The translations under genes and the position numbers were made by a program. Shown here piece after piece: positions 41,224 through 51,013 of a DNA stretch of 64,000 bases. Under the pieces are notes generated by a model. The model was not told the origin of the DNA. It saw nothing but the letters and a program-made list of their open reading frames with translations, and ran no database searches. Every line of letters starts with the position of its first letter. Positions within the stretch are counted from its first letter, which is position 1. Source of the DNA: Thalassospira marina (lineage in GTDB: Bacteria; Pseudomonadota; Alphaproteobacteria; Rhodospirillales; Thalassospiraceae); contig NZ_CP024199.1 of NCBI RefSeq assembly GCF_002844375.1, positions 570,001 through 634,000 on the forward strand, written 5' to 3'.

Positions 41224-43963
41224 GCGCGGCACTGGCCCCGGATCGGGCAACAGGAATAAACACATGGAAGGTGGCACCCTGGCCCGGTTTGCTTTCAACC
41301 CAGATGCGGCCATGGCAATGTTCGATCACGTGTTTTGAAATGGCAAGGCCAAGGCCCGACCCCGACGGACGCGGTTTGTCGCCGGGATATTTGCCGCCGC
41401 GGGCGAATTTGTTGAAAATCAGGTCGGCTTCGTCATCGGCAATGCCTGCCCCGTTATCGGAAATGGTAACAAGGTAGCCATCCTTGTGCGTTGCGCCGCG
41501 CACAAAAACTTCGGGTTTGTCGGGATCGGCAAATTTGGCGGCATTTGATAACAGGTTGATAAAGACCTGTGTTAACCGGTCGCGATCGACAAACAGATTG
41601 ACCGTATCACCACCGATATCGACCATCAGCCGGGCATCGCGGTTGTTAAACAGGCCTTCAAGGGCGTCGATGGTTTCGCGCAAAACCGCCTTCGGGTCGA
41701 CATTGCCTGGTTGCCAGTCCGAATGACCGGCTTCCAGGCGGGCAAGGTCCAGGTGATCATCGATCAGGCGGGTCAGGCGTTCGCTTTCGCGGACAATGAC
41801 ATTCAAAAAGCGTTCGGTGCGTTCGGCTTCAAGTTCCGGGGTGTCGACCAGAATTTCCGAAAATGACCGGATCGAGGTTAAAGGGGTGCGAAATTCGTGG
41901 CTGACCATTGTCAGGAATTCGTCCTTTAAGCGGTCGAGTTCCTTGAGGCGGTCATTGGCGGCGCGCAGTTCGGCGGCGGCGCGTTCCAGTTCGCGCGATT
42001 TTTGTTCCAGCCGCTGGGAATGTTCAATCACATGTGATGTTTCTTCGAGAATTTCGAGGACTTCATCCAGACTGACCATTTCGCCCTTGGCAACGGATGA
42101 TACCATCACACGCGCCGATGCCGCCCCGATGGAACCGGCCAGCAAACGTTCGCTAAAGGCGATCATGTCAGCATTGGCTTCGCCCTTGCCGCGCCAGGCC
42201 GTATGCCGCGATGTGCCATAATCGCGAAAGGCATGATAGGCGCGTTCCCGGCCCAAAAACCGTTCCACCAGTTCGTAAAGGTCATCAATGGTGGCGGATG
42301 ACCGCCAGATAACAGTTTCGCCACCCTTGCGCGAAAAGGCATCGACAAACAGGGTGGCCTGGATGCGTTCCAGCCCGCCCTGGCTGGTAAACAGGCTAAC
42401 CACAATAAAGCACCCGGCATTGAGCGCCATTGACCAGATCAGTGCGTGGGTCAGGGGGGCGAAATGGTCCAGGCCAAACAGGGCTTCGGGCCGTAGCCAC
42501 GGGTGACCAAAGGCACCGTCGGTGATCAGTTTCGGGTCGATCCAGCCGGAATCGGCAAAGGATGGCAAAAGCAGCGTATAGGCCCAAATGGCAAAACCGG
42601 CCGTAAGCCCGGTAAGTGCGCCAGTTTTGGTGCCGCCCTTCCAGAACAGCCCGCCCACCATGATGGGAATGAATTGCGCGGTGGCGGCAAAGGATATCAG
42701 CCCGATTTCCGCCAGGGCATCGCCCGCCCCGGCGGAGCGGTAATAGATATAGCCCATAAACACCACCAGCACGATTGATGCACGGCGGATGAACAATAAC
42801 AGGCCGGTCAAATCGTCGCGTTCGGTAAGGCGCAGCCAGCGCAGGCGCAAAAGGGCGGGAATGACCAGATCGTTACACACCATGGTCGAAAGCGCGATGG
42901 CGGCCACAATCACCATGCTGGTACTGGCCGAAAGCCCGCCGACATAGGCCACCAGTGCCAGTAGTGATTGCCCCTGTGACAGGGGAACGGACAGCACGAA
43001 AAAGTCGGGATCGGCCCAGTCAGGCAGAAGGCCCATGCCCGCCAGCGCGATGGGCAGGACAAACAGGTTCATGAGCAGCAGATAGGCGGGAAAGGCCCAG
43101 GATGCGGTGGCAAGGTGGCGTTCATCGACATTTTCCACCACGATCACCTGAAACTGGCGCGGCAGGGTTAAAATTGCCGCCATCGACAGCGCCATCAGGG
43201 TGAACCAGCGTGTGCCGCTTTCGGGTTGCAGTTTTAAAAGGCTGGCTGTGCGTGGCACTTCGCTGGCCTGGTGAAACAGGTCGCCCAGCCCGGAAAACAT
43301 GAAAAAGCAGACAAAAATGCCCACGGCCAGCAGGGCAAACAGTTTGACCAGGCTTTCAAAGGCGATGGCCGCAACCATGCCTTCGTGATGTTCGTCGGCA
43401 TCGATAAAGCGGGTGCCAAACAGAATGCCAAACAGGGCCAGACCCGTTGCCGCCCAAAAGCCGCTATCGGCAAAGATATGCGAAGTGGAGACAAACGGCC
43501 CGGAAACCGAACTGCCCCAAACGGTTAAGACGGTATAGCTGGTGGCGACCGCCTTTAATTGCAGGGCGATATAGGGGGTGGTGCCAATGACCGCAATTAA
43601 TGTGACCAGTACGGAAAGCTGGGTGCTTTTGCCATAACGCGATGAAATGAAATCGGCGATTGATGTGATGCGGTGTGCCTTTGAAATGCGCAGCATTTTG
43701 CGCAGCAAAAACCACCAGCCGAGGAAAATAACCGTCGGCCCCAGATAGATGGTCAGATATTCAAGCCCGTTGCGCGCAGCCGACCCGACCGCGCCATAGA
43801 AGGTCCAACTGGTGCAGTAAACCGCGATGGAAAGCGTGTAAACCGTGGGGTTGCGCACCCAGGAGCGCCCGGCACGCGCGCGTTTATCGCCCCACCAGGC
43901 AATGGAATATAAAAGCCCGACATAAATAAGCGATACGGCGATAACGACCTGGGATGACAGCAC
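41219..43963 (-). CDS. CbrA-like SLC5 transporter-histidine kinase fusion
   Basis: The protein has 914 residues. About the first 500 form a 13-helix sodium/solute symporter domain (YTLSIAVYCTSWTFYGAVGSAA, ITSIADFISSRYGKS, SASTSMVIVAAIALSTM). A STAC-like linker follows (DLYELVERFLGRERAYHAF), then a coiled coil, the HisKA H-box with His689 (MVSHEFRTPL) and an HATPase domain with NLLSNAAKF, DNGAGI and SGLGLAISKH. Such proteins couple transport of a nutrient (histidine in CbrA) to phosphorelay control of carbon and nitrogen use. It starts with GTG three bases after the small membrane gene's stop, implying coupling. There is no PAS domain. The partner is probably the receiver at 44214. Confidence 0.92.
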   Translation of the reverse strand: MLSSQVVIAVSLIYVGLLYSIAWWGDKRARAGRSWVRNPTVYTLSIAVYCTSWTFYGAVGSAARNGLEYLTIYLGPTVIFLGWWFLLRKMLRISKAHRITSIADFISSRYGKSTQLSVLVTLIAVIGTTPYIALQLKAVATSYTVLTVWGSSVSGPFVSTSHIFADSGFWAATGLALFGILFGTRFIDADEHHEGMVAAIAFESLVKLFALLAVGIFVCFFMFSGLGDLFHQASEVPRTASLLKLQPESGTRWFTLMALSMAAILTLPRQFQVIVVENVDERHLATASWAFPAYLLLMNLFVLPIALAGMGLLPDWADPDFFVLSVPLSQGQSLLALVAYVGGLSASTSMVIVAAIALSTMVCNDLVIPALLRLRWLRLTERDDLTGLLLFIRRASIVLVVFMGYIYYRSAGAGDALAEIGLISFAATAQFIPIMVGGLFWKGGTKTGALTGLTAGFAIWAYTLLLPSFADSGWIDPKLITDGAFGHPWLRPEALFGLDHFAPLTHALIWSMALNAGCFIVVSLFTSQGGLERIQATLFVDAFSRKGGETVIWRSSATIDDLYELVERFLGRERAYHAFRDYGTSRHTAWRGKGEANADMIAFSERLLAGSIGAASARVMVSSVAKGEMVSLDEVLEILEETSHVIEHSQRLEQKSRELERAAAELRAANDRLKELDRLKDEFLTMVSHEFRTPLTSIRSFSEILVDTPELEAERTERFLNVIVRESERLTRLIDDHLDLARLEAGHSDWQPGNVDPKAVLRETIDALEGLFNNRDARLMVDIGGDTVNLFVDRDRLTQVFINLLSNAAKFADPDKPEVFVRGATHKDGYLVTISDNGAGIADDEADLIFNKFARGGKYPGDKPRPSGSGLGLAISKHVIEHCHGRIWVESKPGQGATFHVFIPVARSGASAAQ

Positions 43964-43966
43964 CGG

Positions 43967-44191
43967 TTATAAGTCCCCCTGCTGTTGCGCGCTTTGCCGT
44001 AATTTGCGGGTGATCCAGGCGCACAGGGCAATGAAGATTGCCCAGCCAGCAAAGAAATAGACAAACAGAACCGGCAGGCCAAATACCGCCCCATCCAGCG
44101 AGAACACACCCACGAGGGGCGGCACCCACGCCAGAAAGGCCGTCAAGGCAAGAACAAGGGCACGTTCGGTCAGCTTTGCTGGGGGTGTCAT
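43967..44191 (-). CDS. Small two-helix membrane protein coupled to the sensor kinase
   Basis: The protein has 74 residues with two membrane segments (ALVLALTAFLAWVPPLVGVF and FGLPVLFVYFFAGWAIFIALCAW) and a basic cytosolic end. Small membrane proteins regularly precede SLC5-type transporters (YjcH with ActP) and SLC5-kinases (CbrX with CbrA). The 3-base gap to the kinase gene supports translational coupling and a subunit or assembly role. The exact function is unknown. Confidence 0.82.
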   Translation of the reverse strand: MTPPAKLTERALVLALTAFLAWVPPLVGVFSLDGAVFGLPVLFVYFFAGWAIFIALCAWITRKLRQSAQQQGDL

Positions 44192-44213
44192 GGCAACCTG
44201 CCTGTTGAAAGGA

Positions 44214-44642
44214 TCAGGAGGACGAGGACGGAGTGGAAGACGGGGAGGCCGTGGTGGCGGTGGATAAATTGCGGGCCAGCAGGGCCTTTACGCGGGCGAC
44301 AACATCGCGGGTGGAAAAGGGTTTGGTGACAAAATCATCCACGCCAAGTTCCAGGCCCTTGCGACGGTCAATTTCGCGGGTGCGCGCTGTCAGCATCATG
44401 ATGGGCACATGTTTTGTCTGGTCATTGGCGCGTATGGTGCGGGCAACATCAAAACCATCGCGTCCCGGCATCATGACATCAAGCAGGATCATATCGGGTA
44501 TGTCCTGGCCTATCATGTCAATCGCGCTTTGCCCGTTGGTGGCAATGCGCACGCTAAAGCCTTCCTTTTCCATCAGAAAGGCCAGGGATTCGACAATGGT
44601 TTCTTCGTCCTCCGCAATCAGGACCGTTGGTTTGTCGGTCAC
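44214..44642 (-). CDS. Single-domain response regulator
   Basis: The 142-residue protein is CheY-like with only a receiver domain. It has an EDE acidic pocket (11-13), phospho-acceptor Asp55 in LLDVMMPG, Thr/Ala at MLTAR and Lys107 in TKPF. After the domain comes a low-complexity tail of Ser, Thr, Ala and Pro (STATTASPSSTPSSSS) and no DNA-binding output. It is first in a three-gene unit with the small membrane protein and the SLC5 kinase. Unlike CbrB it cannot bind DNA itself, so it must pass the signal to another protein or act by contact. Confidence 0.92.
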   Translation of the reverse strand: MTDKPTVLIAEDEETIVESLAFLMEKEGFSVRIATNGQSAIDMIGQDIPDMILLDVMMPGRDGFDVARTIRANDQTKHVPIMMLTARTREIDRRKGLELGVDDFVTKPFSTRDVVARVKALLARNLSTATTASPSSTPSSSS

Positions 44643-44799
44643 GACGTTCTCCCCGATTTTGGTTTTTTATAAAGTCGACCTTAAGGTATTTCGGCCTTTT
44701 GTTTTATTCGACTTTAGGGTGTGCCGGGATATCGCGCAATCCTGTTGATGTTTGCATTTTCCGCTGTGGTTTGATCCGTTCGGGTTTGGCAAGGGGGGT

Positions 44800-46371
44800 T
44801 CAGGTGGCGGTGTTTAAAGGTTCCGCCGGGGCGTGGGCACGTTGCAGGCAATCGGTTCGCGGGCACTGGCGGCAATTGATGCCAACGGGGATGGCGCTTT
44901 TGGCATCATCAAGCGACAGGCCATCGGCATAGACGACATCGTGGGCAAAGGCGGTGTCACAGCCGATCATTACCGAATGCACCGATTGCGGCACGCGATA
45001 GCCGCCATTGCCGGTGCGCACCGCGCGGGCCACAAACAGATATTGGGTGGTGTCGGGCAATTGTACAAGTTGCGGCACGACCCTTTCCGGGGTCAGGTAG
45101 GCTTCGTGAATGGCCCATCGCGGGCAGGCCCCGCCATAACGGGGCAATTGCAGGCCCGATGCCGAAAAACGTTTGGAAATATTGCCGGCAATATCGGTGC
45201 GCAAAAAGTGAAACGGGATGCCTTCCTGCCCGGGGCGGCGAAGGGTTGTCAGGCGGTGGCATATCTGTTCCCAGCTTGCGGCAAAACGCTGCTGGAGCAT
45301 TTCGATATCATGGCGCAGTTCGCGGGCTTCGTTGCAGAAATTGTCATATGGAAACAGGATGGCCGCGGCGAGGTAGGAGACAAGCGCCTGTCGCGCGCGG
45401 TTGCGTGCGGCATCGGTTGTCAGGCGTGATGACTGAATGATGCCGTCAACCGCATCGGCCCCTTCGAGGTGGCAAACCGCGCGTGCGGCCAAAAAACGGG
45501 CCGATGTAATGGGCAGGGCACGTGAAAATTGCAGGCGGCGGTTTTTTCCATCCCAGATATGGCCGGTTGCGGGCAGGTCTTCGGGGCGCAGGCGTTCGAC
45601 CGTGACTGAATGGCGGGACTGCAAATGATTGATCAGGTCGGTTAAAAACAGGCCGCCTGAACGGTCGATCCCGGCGCGAAGGGTTTCGGCACAGTCTTCG
45701 AGGATCGGGAAATGGTTGGCATTGTCATATAAAAGGTCATCGACTTCCTCGGACGGGTTGGCAGCAGGGCGACCGGCAGCGCCCCTTTCCAGAAAGCTGA
45801 AAATTTCGGTGGCGGATTCAGCCAGCCGTTCGGATTCCCGCACCAGTGTTGCGTTGAAACGGTCCCGCTGGGCGGCAGACAGATCGTCGTAATGTTCAAA
45901 AATTTCGGCAACGGTGCGGATTGATGTGATGCGCGTCAGGATCGAATGGCTGGCCTCGGTCAAATAGGGATCGTGGCTGAGGCGTTCGGACAGCATATCG
46001 ACATCATCAAGGGTGCTGCGATAGGCGCGATACAATTGCAGCATGGCATTGACCACGCCGGGGCCTGCGGAAATAACGCTGGAAAATTCCCGGCGGTCCA
46101 GCGGGGTATCGCGAAAGACCGGGTCCGATGCCAGTTCGCCAAGATCCGATAGCAGGCGGCTTTCTTCGGAACCTGACAGGGTGGATGGGTGAATTTGCAG
46201 GGCTTCGGCCAGGCGCAGAAGCAAACCACCGCCAATGGCACGGCGGTTATGTTCAATCAGATTAAGATAGGACGCCGAGATGCCCGCTGCCCCGGCGAGT
46301 GCGGTTTGCGTCATTCCCATATCCTTGCGACGGCCACGAATGCGGTGGCCAATGGGTGCCTGGCGGGCCAT
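44800..46371 (-). CDS. Short-chain fatty acyl regulator family (ScfR/RamB-like) XRE protein
   Basis: The protein has 523 residues. An XRE HTH spans residues 1-70 (IRGRRKDMGMTQTALAGAAGISASYLNLIEHNRRAI). An IrrE/ImmA-like central domain follows, then a C-terminal domain ending with a cysteine cluster (GINCRQCPRTDC). Members of this family control propionate and acetate metabolism (RamB, PrpR-type) and sense acyl-CoA. The central region has AVCHLEGADAV where a peptidase would have HExxH, so it is not catalytic. It lies divergent from the Liv-type ABC operon and may control it, but the family role points rather to acyl-CoA metabolism. Confidence 0.88.
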   Translation of the reverse strand: MARQAPIGHRIRGRRKDMGMTQTALAGAAGISASYLNLIEHNRRAIGGGLLLRLAEALQIHPSTLSGSEESRLLSDLGELASDPVFRDTPLDRREFSSVISAGPGVVNAMLQLYRAYRSTLDDVDMLSERLSHDPYLTEASHSILTRITSIRTVAEIFEHYDDLSAAQRDRFNATLVRESERLAESATEIFSFLERGAAGRPAANPSEEVDDLLYDNANHFPILEDCAETLRAGIDRSGGLFLTDLINHLQSRHSVTVERLRPEDLPATGHIWDGKNRRLQFSRALPITSARFLAARAVCHLEGADAVDGIIQSSRLTTDAARNRARQALVSYLAAAILFPYDNFCNEARELRHDIEMLQQRFAASWEQICHRLTTLRRPGQEGIPFHFLRTDIAGNISKRFSASGLQLPRYGGACPRWAIHEAYLTPERVVPQLVQLPDTTQYLFVARAVRTGNGGYRVPQSVHSVMIGCDTAFAHDVVYADGLSLDDAKSAIPVGINCRQCPRTDCLQRAHAPAEPLNTAT

Positions 46372-46575
46372 GGGGCGTCCTTATTTTTGACAAAATTTAC
46401 AAATTTTCAGAAGGGCTATCCATATTTTTACAAAAAAAATGTTCTTTATCAACCTGTTGTTGATTTCTTTTCTGACCGTCCCCATTGTCTTTTCAGGTCG
46501 CATAACAAAACACCCAACACAATCCCGGCCTTTGCATTTCACTGAAACGCATCCCAGCAATTGGGGAGGAACCCT

Positions 46576-47940
46576 ATGTCCGAGAATAAAATCATTCGTA
46601 ATGTTTCACGCCGTACCGTTCTGAAGGGGTCGGCTTTGACGACGGGGGCGGCAATTATCGGTGCGACCGCGCCGATGCATTTTATCCGTAATGCCTATGC
46701 TGCTGATTCATTCCGTGGTGATCCGGGGAATGGCAAAAGCATCGTTCTTGGCTTTAACGTGCCGCAGACCGGCCCGTATGCCGATGAAGGTGCCGATGAA
46801 TTGCGTGCCTACAAACTTGCTGTCAAACACCTTAATGGTGAAGGCGACGGTGGTATGCTCAATACCATGAAGCCCAATAACCTGAAGGGGAACGGCATTC
46901 TGGGCAAGAAGGTCGAATTTGTGACCGGCGATACCCAGACCAAATCGGATGCGGCCCGTGCATCGGCCAAGCGCATGATCGAAAAAGACAATGTCGCGAT
47001 GGTTACCGGTGGGTCATCGTCGGGTGTGGCGGTTGCCGTGCAGGGTCTTTGCCAGGAAATGGGCGTTATTTTCATGGCCGGTCTGACCCATTCCAACGAC
47101 ACGACGGGCAAGGATAAAAAACGTTATGGCTTCCGCCATTTCTTCAATGCCTATATGTCGGGCCAGGCCCTGGCGCCGGTGCTCAAGGATGAATATGGTA
47201 CGGACCGCAGGGCATATCACCTGACGGCAGATTACACCTGGGGCTGGACCCAGGAAGAATCGATCAAGGCGGCAACCGAAAATATCGGCTGGCAGACCGT
47301 CAATACCGTGCGGACCCCGGTGGGTGCGGGTGACTTCTCGCAATATATTACCCCGGTTCTCAATTCCGGTGCCGATGTCCTTATTCTGAACCACTATGGC
47401 AAGGACATGGTCAATTCCCTGACCCAGGCGGTTCAGTTTGGCCTGAAGGACAAACAGGTCAACGGCAAGCAGTTTGAAATTGTCGTGCCGCTTTATTCCC
47501 GCCTGATGGCACAGGGTGCCGGCGATGCCGCCAAGGGCATTCTGGGGACGACGAACTGGCACTGGTCGCTGACGGATGCGGGCTCGCAGGCGTTTGTGAA
47601 ATCCTTTGGCCAGGAATACGGCTTCCCGCCGTCACAGGCGGCACACACCTGCTATGTGCAGACCCTGCTTTATGCCAATGCCTGCGAAATGGCCGGGACC
47701 TTTGCTCCGTGGGAAGTGATCAAGCAGCTTGAAGGTTACGAGTTTGACGGGATGGGCAATGGCCCGACCCTGTATCGTGGCGAAGACCACCAGTGCTTCA
47801 AGGATGTGCTGGTTGTGCGCGGTAAAGAAAAACCGCAAAGCAACTTTGACCTTCTTGAAGTCGTCAAACAGGTGCCGCGTTCCCAGGTGGAATATCCGGC
47901 CGATATGTTTGGCGGGGAACTTGGCCCGTACAAGGTCTGA
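46576..47940 (+). CDS. Branched-chain amino acid/amide-type ABC transporter binding protein
   Basis: The protein has 454 residues. A Tat-type signal is present (VSRRTVLKGSALTTGAAIIGA), so it is probably exported folded. The type I periplasmic binding fold follows: VLGFNVPQTGPYADEG, LKGNGILGKKVEFVTGDTQTKSDAARASAKRMIEKDNVAMVTGG. The start at 46576 is preceded by GGGGAGGA. It opens a five-gene operon with two permeases and two ATPases in LivKHMGF order. The ligand could be an amino acid, amide, urea or aromatic acid, and the sequence alone does not decide. Confidence 0.9.
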   Translation: MSENKIIRNVSRRTVLKGSALTTGAAIIGATAPMHFIRNAYAADSFRGDPGNGKSIVLGFNVPQTGPYADEGADELRAYKLAVKHLNGEGDGGMLNTMKPNNLKGNGILGKKVEFVTGDTQTKSDAARASAKRMIEKDNVAMVTGGSSSGVAVAVQGLCQEMGVIFMAGLTHSNDTTGKDKKRYGFRHFFNAYMSGQALAPVLKDEYGTDRRAYHLTADYTWGWTQEESIKAATENIGWQTVNTVRTPVGAGDFSQYITPVLNSGADVLILNHYGKDMVNSLTQAVQFGLKDKQVNGKQFEIVVPLYSRLMAQGAGDAAKGILGTTNWHWSLTDAGSQAFVKSFGQEYGFPPSQAAHTCYVQTLLYANACEMAGTFAPWEVIKQLEGYEFDGMGNGPTLYRGEDHQCFKDVLVVRGKEKPQSNFDLLEVVKQVPRSQVEYPADMFGGELGPYKV

Positions 47941-48063
47941 TCCGTCTGGCTTGCATATTCTGGTGCCGGGGCATGTTCCTGGCACCAGAACCCTTTCTTC
48001 GGGCCGGTTCCTGCGGTCCCGGTCCCCAAATAGACTTTAAATAGACTTTGTGGCGGATAGCTC

Positions 48064-49080
48064 ATGGATGCGATTTTTCTGCAAATCCTGAACGGATTGG
48101 ACAAGGGCGGGGCCTATGCCCTGATTGCCCTTGGTCTGACGCTGGTGTTCGGTACGCTTGGCGTGGTCAACTTTGCCCACGGCGCGATTTTCATGATCGG
48201 CGCGTTTTGCGCCGTCACGATGGAAAAAATTCTCACCCTGTCGGTCAAGGTCAAGGACCCGTCGGTTACTTTCTTTGATGCCTACAAGGAAACGCCGTAT
48301 CTGGAGCTGTGGTTTGGCGATACCGGGTCGGCGATTATTGACTGGGTGGTGCCGATTTCCATTGTCATTTCCATTCCGGTGATGCTGGGTCTTGGCATTC
48401 TGATGGAACGCAGCCTGATCCGCTATTTTTACAAGCGGTCCCACGCCGAACAGATCCTGGTGACCTTTGGCCTGGCCATTGTGTTGCAGGAACTGGTGAA
48501 AACCTTTTTCGGGGCCAATCCCATTCCTGTCAGCGCGCCCGACATTGTTGCCGGTTCTGCCGCGATCGGAAGCTGGATCGGCCTGAGTGACGCGGTGGTG
48601 TATCCGTGGTGGCGTTTGATTTATCTGCTGTTTTCCGTCGTGATCATTTCGTCCGTCTTCTCGTTTTTGAATTTCACCACCTGGGGCATGGTTGTGCGTG
48701 CCGGTATGGCGGACCGTGCCACGGTGGAACTTCTGGGCATCAATATTGAACGCCGCTTTACCATTGTTTTTGGTCTGGCAGCGGTGGTCGCGGGTCTTGC
48801 AGGTGTGATGTATACGCCGGTCCTGCCCCCGGATTATCACCAGGGCATGGATTTTCTGGTTCTGTCCTTCGTCGTCGTTGTGGTGGGCGGTATGGGCTCG
48901 CTGCGCGGGGCGGTCGCGGCTGGCTTCCTGCTGGGGATTTTGCAGTCTTTCTCCTCGATGACCGAGGTAAAGGCGATCATTCCCGGCATTGACCAGATCA
49001 TTATCTATCTGGTGGCCGTCATCATCCTGCTGACCCGTCCGCGTGGCCTGATGGGCCGCCGGGGCGTGATGGAGAACTGA
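48064..49080 (+). CDS. livH: ABC transporter permease, LivH family
   Basis: This 338-residue polytopic membrane protein has the LivH opening LQILNGLDKGGAYALIALGLTLVFGTLGVVNFAHGAIFMIGAF. Its C-terminal part has MGSLRGAVAAGFLLGILQS, the cytoplasmic coupling region to the ATPases. It is longer than typical LivH by an insert near residues 60-85 (VKVKDPSVTFFDAYKETPYLE), a periplasmic loop. It pairs with the LivM-type permease one base downstream. Confidence 0.9.
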   Translation: MDAIFLQILNGLDKGGAYALIALGLTLVFGTLGVVNFAHGAIFMIGAFCAVTMEKILTLSVKVKDPSVTFFDAYKETPYLELWFGDTGSAIIDWVVPISIVISIPVMLGLGILMERSLIRYFYKRSHAEQILVTFGLAIVLQELVKTFFGANPIPVSAPDIVAGSAAIGSWIGLSDAVVYPWWRLIYLLFSVVIISSVFSFLNFTTWGMVVRAGMADRATVELLGINIERRFTIVFGLAAVVAGLAGVMYTPVLPPDYHQGMDFLVLSFVVVVVGGMGSLRGAVAAGFLLGILQSFSSMTEVKAIIPGIDQIIIYLVAVIILLTRPRGLMGRRGVMEN

Positions 49081-49081
49081 C

Positions 49082-50248
49082 ATGTCAAACACGCAAATTG
49101 CCACGCCGCGCCAGGACCTGATTTATATGGTCGTGCTTTCGGCCGTTGTTCTGACTATGCCGCTCTGGTTGCAGCCCTTTGGCGCGGCTTACCCCGACCT
49201 GATGCAGAAATTCATGATTTTTGGCATCTTTGCTGTCGGCTACAACATTCTGTTTGGTCTTACCGGCTATCTTTCCTTTGGCCATGCCGCCTTTCTTGGG
49301 GTGGGGTCTTATACGGCTGTCTGGTCGTTCAAGCTTTTGTCGATGAATGTGGTGCCGGCGATTATCTTTGCCATTGTTCTGTCGGGGCTGTTTGCCTGGT
49401 TGATCGGGTATGTATCGCTGCGTCGTTCGGGCATTTATTTTTCGATCCTGACCCTGGCCTTTGCCCAGATGTCCTATAACCTGGCCTATTCGGTGCTAAC
49501 CCCGATTACCAACGGGGAAACCGGCCTGCAGCTTGCCCAGGCGGACCCGCGTGTACTGGACCGTATGGCGGGGATCGAGGCAACATCGGGCCTGCCATCG
49601 ACCAACCTGTTTGGTTTGGACGGCACGGGCTATACCGGGTTTTATATTTGTGCGGTGATCCTGATCATTTCGTTTTTCATCGCACTGCGCATTTTCCATT
49701 CGCCCTTCGGTTTGAAGCTGCGCGCCATTAAATCCAACCAGACGCGCATGTCCTATACCGGCTATCACACGCGCCCCTATCTGCTGACGGCCTTTATCAT
49801 TTCGGGGATGTATGCCGGGCTTGCCGGTTCGCTTCTGGCAATGACCGACCCGCTGGCCGGGGCTGAACGCATGCAATGGACGGCATCGGGCGAAGTTGTT
49901 CTGATGACGATTTTTGGCGGGGCAGGCACGCTGATTGGTCCGCTTCTGGGTGCGGGGCTGATCAAGTATCTTGAAAACATTTTTTCGGCCTTCAACGATA
50001 CGGTTTTGCACAATGTGCTGTCGTTCCTGCCAGACTGGCTTAACAACATTCTGACCGCGATTATCAGCCCGTTTGTCGGCGAAGGCTGGCAGTTGCTGCT
50101 TGGGATTGTGTTTATGCTGATCGTGATCTTCCTGCCGGGCGGGTTGATGGAAGGTTTGGGCAAAATCCGCCGCGCGATCCGCGACCGGGGGCAGAAACCG
50201 GCCGATGGGGCATCTTCCGACAAACAGCATTCCACCGAGGAGGCGTGA
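49082..50248 (+). CDS. livM: ABC transporter permease, LivM family
   Basis: The 388-residue membrane protein has the LivM signature YNILFGLTGYLSFGHAAFLGVGSYTA and EVVLMTIFGGAGTLIGPLLGAGLIKYLE near the end. The hydrophilic C-terminal tail (about 30 residues) is cytosolic. It starts one base after livH stops and ends 3 bases before the first ATPase, an evident operon. It has no extra ATPase domain fused to it. Confidence 0.9.
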   Translation: MSNTQIATPRQDLIYMVVLSAVVLTMPLWLQPFGAAYPDLMQKFMIFGIFAVGYNILFGLTGYLSFGHAAFLGVGSYTAVWSFKLLSMNVVPAIIFAIVLSGLFAWLIGYVSLRRSGIYFSILTLAFAQMSYNLAYSVLTPITNGETGLQLAQADPRVLDRMAGIEATSGLPSTNLFGLDGTGYTGFYICAVILIISFFIALRIFHSPFGLKLRAIKSNQTRMSYTGYHTRPYLLTAFIISGMYAGLAGSLLAMTDPLAGAERMQWTASGEVVLMTIFGGAGTLIGPLLGAGLIKYLENIFSAFNDTVLHNVLSFLPDWLNNILTAIISPFVGEGWQLLLGIVFMLIVIFLPGGLMEGLGKIRRAIRDRGQKPADGASSDKQHSTEEA

Positions 50249-50251
50249 TCG

Positions 50252-51013
50252 ATGGGTAATGTCATTTTGGATGTCACCGACGTCAACAAGCACTTTGGCG
50301 GATTGCAGGCGTTAACCGACATCAACCTTCGGGTGGAAGAAGGCACTGTTCATGCCATTATCGGCCCGAACGGGGCGGGTAAATCGACCTTTCTGAACGT
50401 GATTGTCGGCAGGTTAACCCCCAGCCGCGGGCGGGTGTTGCTGGGTGATCAGGTTTTGACGGGCAAGCAGCCCCACGAGATCAACCAGCTTGGCGTTGCG
50501 CGTGTGTTTCAGACGCCGGAGATTTTCCCGGATTTAAGCCTGCTGCAAAATGTCATGATCCCGGCCTTTGCCAAACGTGACGGGCAATATGAATGCGGCA
50601 TTTTCAAAAGCCTGTTTGGCGAACGCAAAATTCGCGAGGAAGCCGAACATATCCTTGAAGATGTCGGGTTGATTGCGGACCGCGATAAAATTGCCGGTTC
50701 GATGTCGCGCGGGGATAAACGCCGCCTGGAACTTGCCATGTGCCTGATCCAGAACCCGAAACTGTTTTTGCTTGATGAGCCGACAGCAGGCATGTCGCGC
50801 CATGACACCAACCGCACGATCGAGCTTTTGCAGCGCATCAAGCAGCGCGGCATGACCAAGATCATTATCGAACATGACATGCATGTGGTGTTCAGCCTGG
50901 CTGACCGGATCAGCGTGCTGGCACAGGGGGCGATTATTGCCGAAGGCACGCCCGAAGAAGTGCGCAACAATCCCAAGGTCAAGGAAGCCTATCTCGGAGG
51001 AGAATCCCTATGA
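50252..51013 (+). CDS. livG: ABC transporter ATPase, LivG family
   Basis: The 253-residue nucleotide-binding subunit has Walker A GPNGAGKST, Q-loop FQTPEIFPDLS, signature MSRGDKRRLELA in place of LSGGQ, Walker B LFLLDEPTAGM and the switch His in IIIEHDMHVV. The altered signature occurs in a subgroup of amide/urea-type LivG proteins. The stop overlaps the start of livF (ATGA), so the two ATPases are made together as a heterodimer. Confidence 0.92.
   Translation: MGNVILDVTDVNKHFGGLQALTDINLRVEEGTVHAIIGPNGAGKSTFLNVIVGRLTPSRGRVLLGDQVLTGKQPHEINQLGVARVFQTPEIFPDLSLLQNVMIPAFAKRDGQYECGIFKSLFGERKIREEAEHILEDVGLIADRDKIAGSMSRGDKRRLELAMCLIQNPKLFLLDEPTAGMSRHDTNRTIELLQRIKQRGMTKIIIEHDMHVVFSLADRISVLAQGAIIAEGTPEEVRNNPKVKEAYLGGESL

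Noticed and set aside
48037..49104. 355-codon frame opposite livH
   Set aside because: It mirrors a membrane-protein gene, so it is rich in Gln, His, Asn and Arg. No motif is visible.
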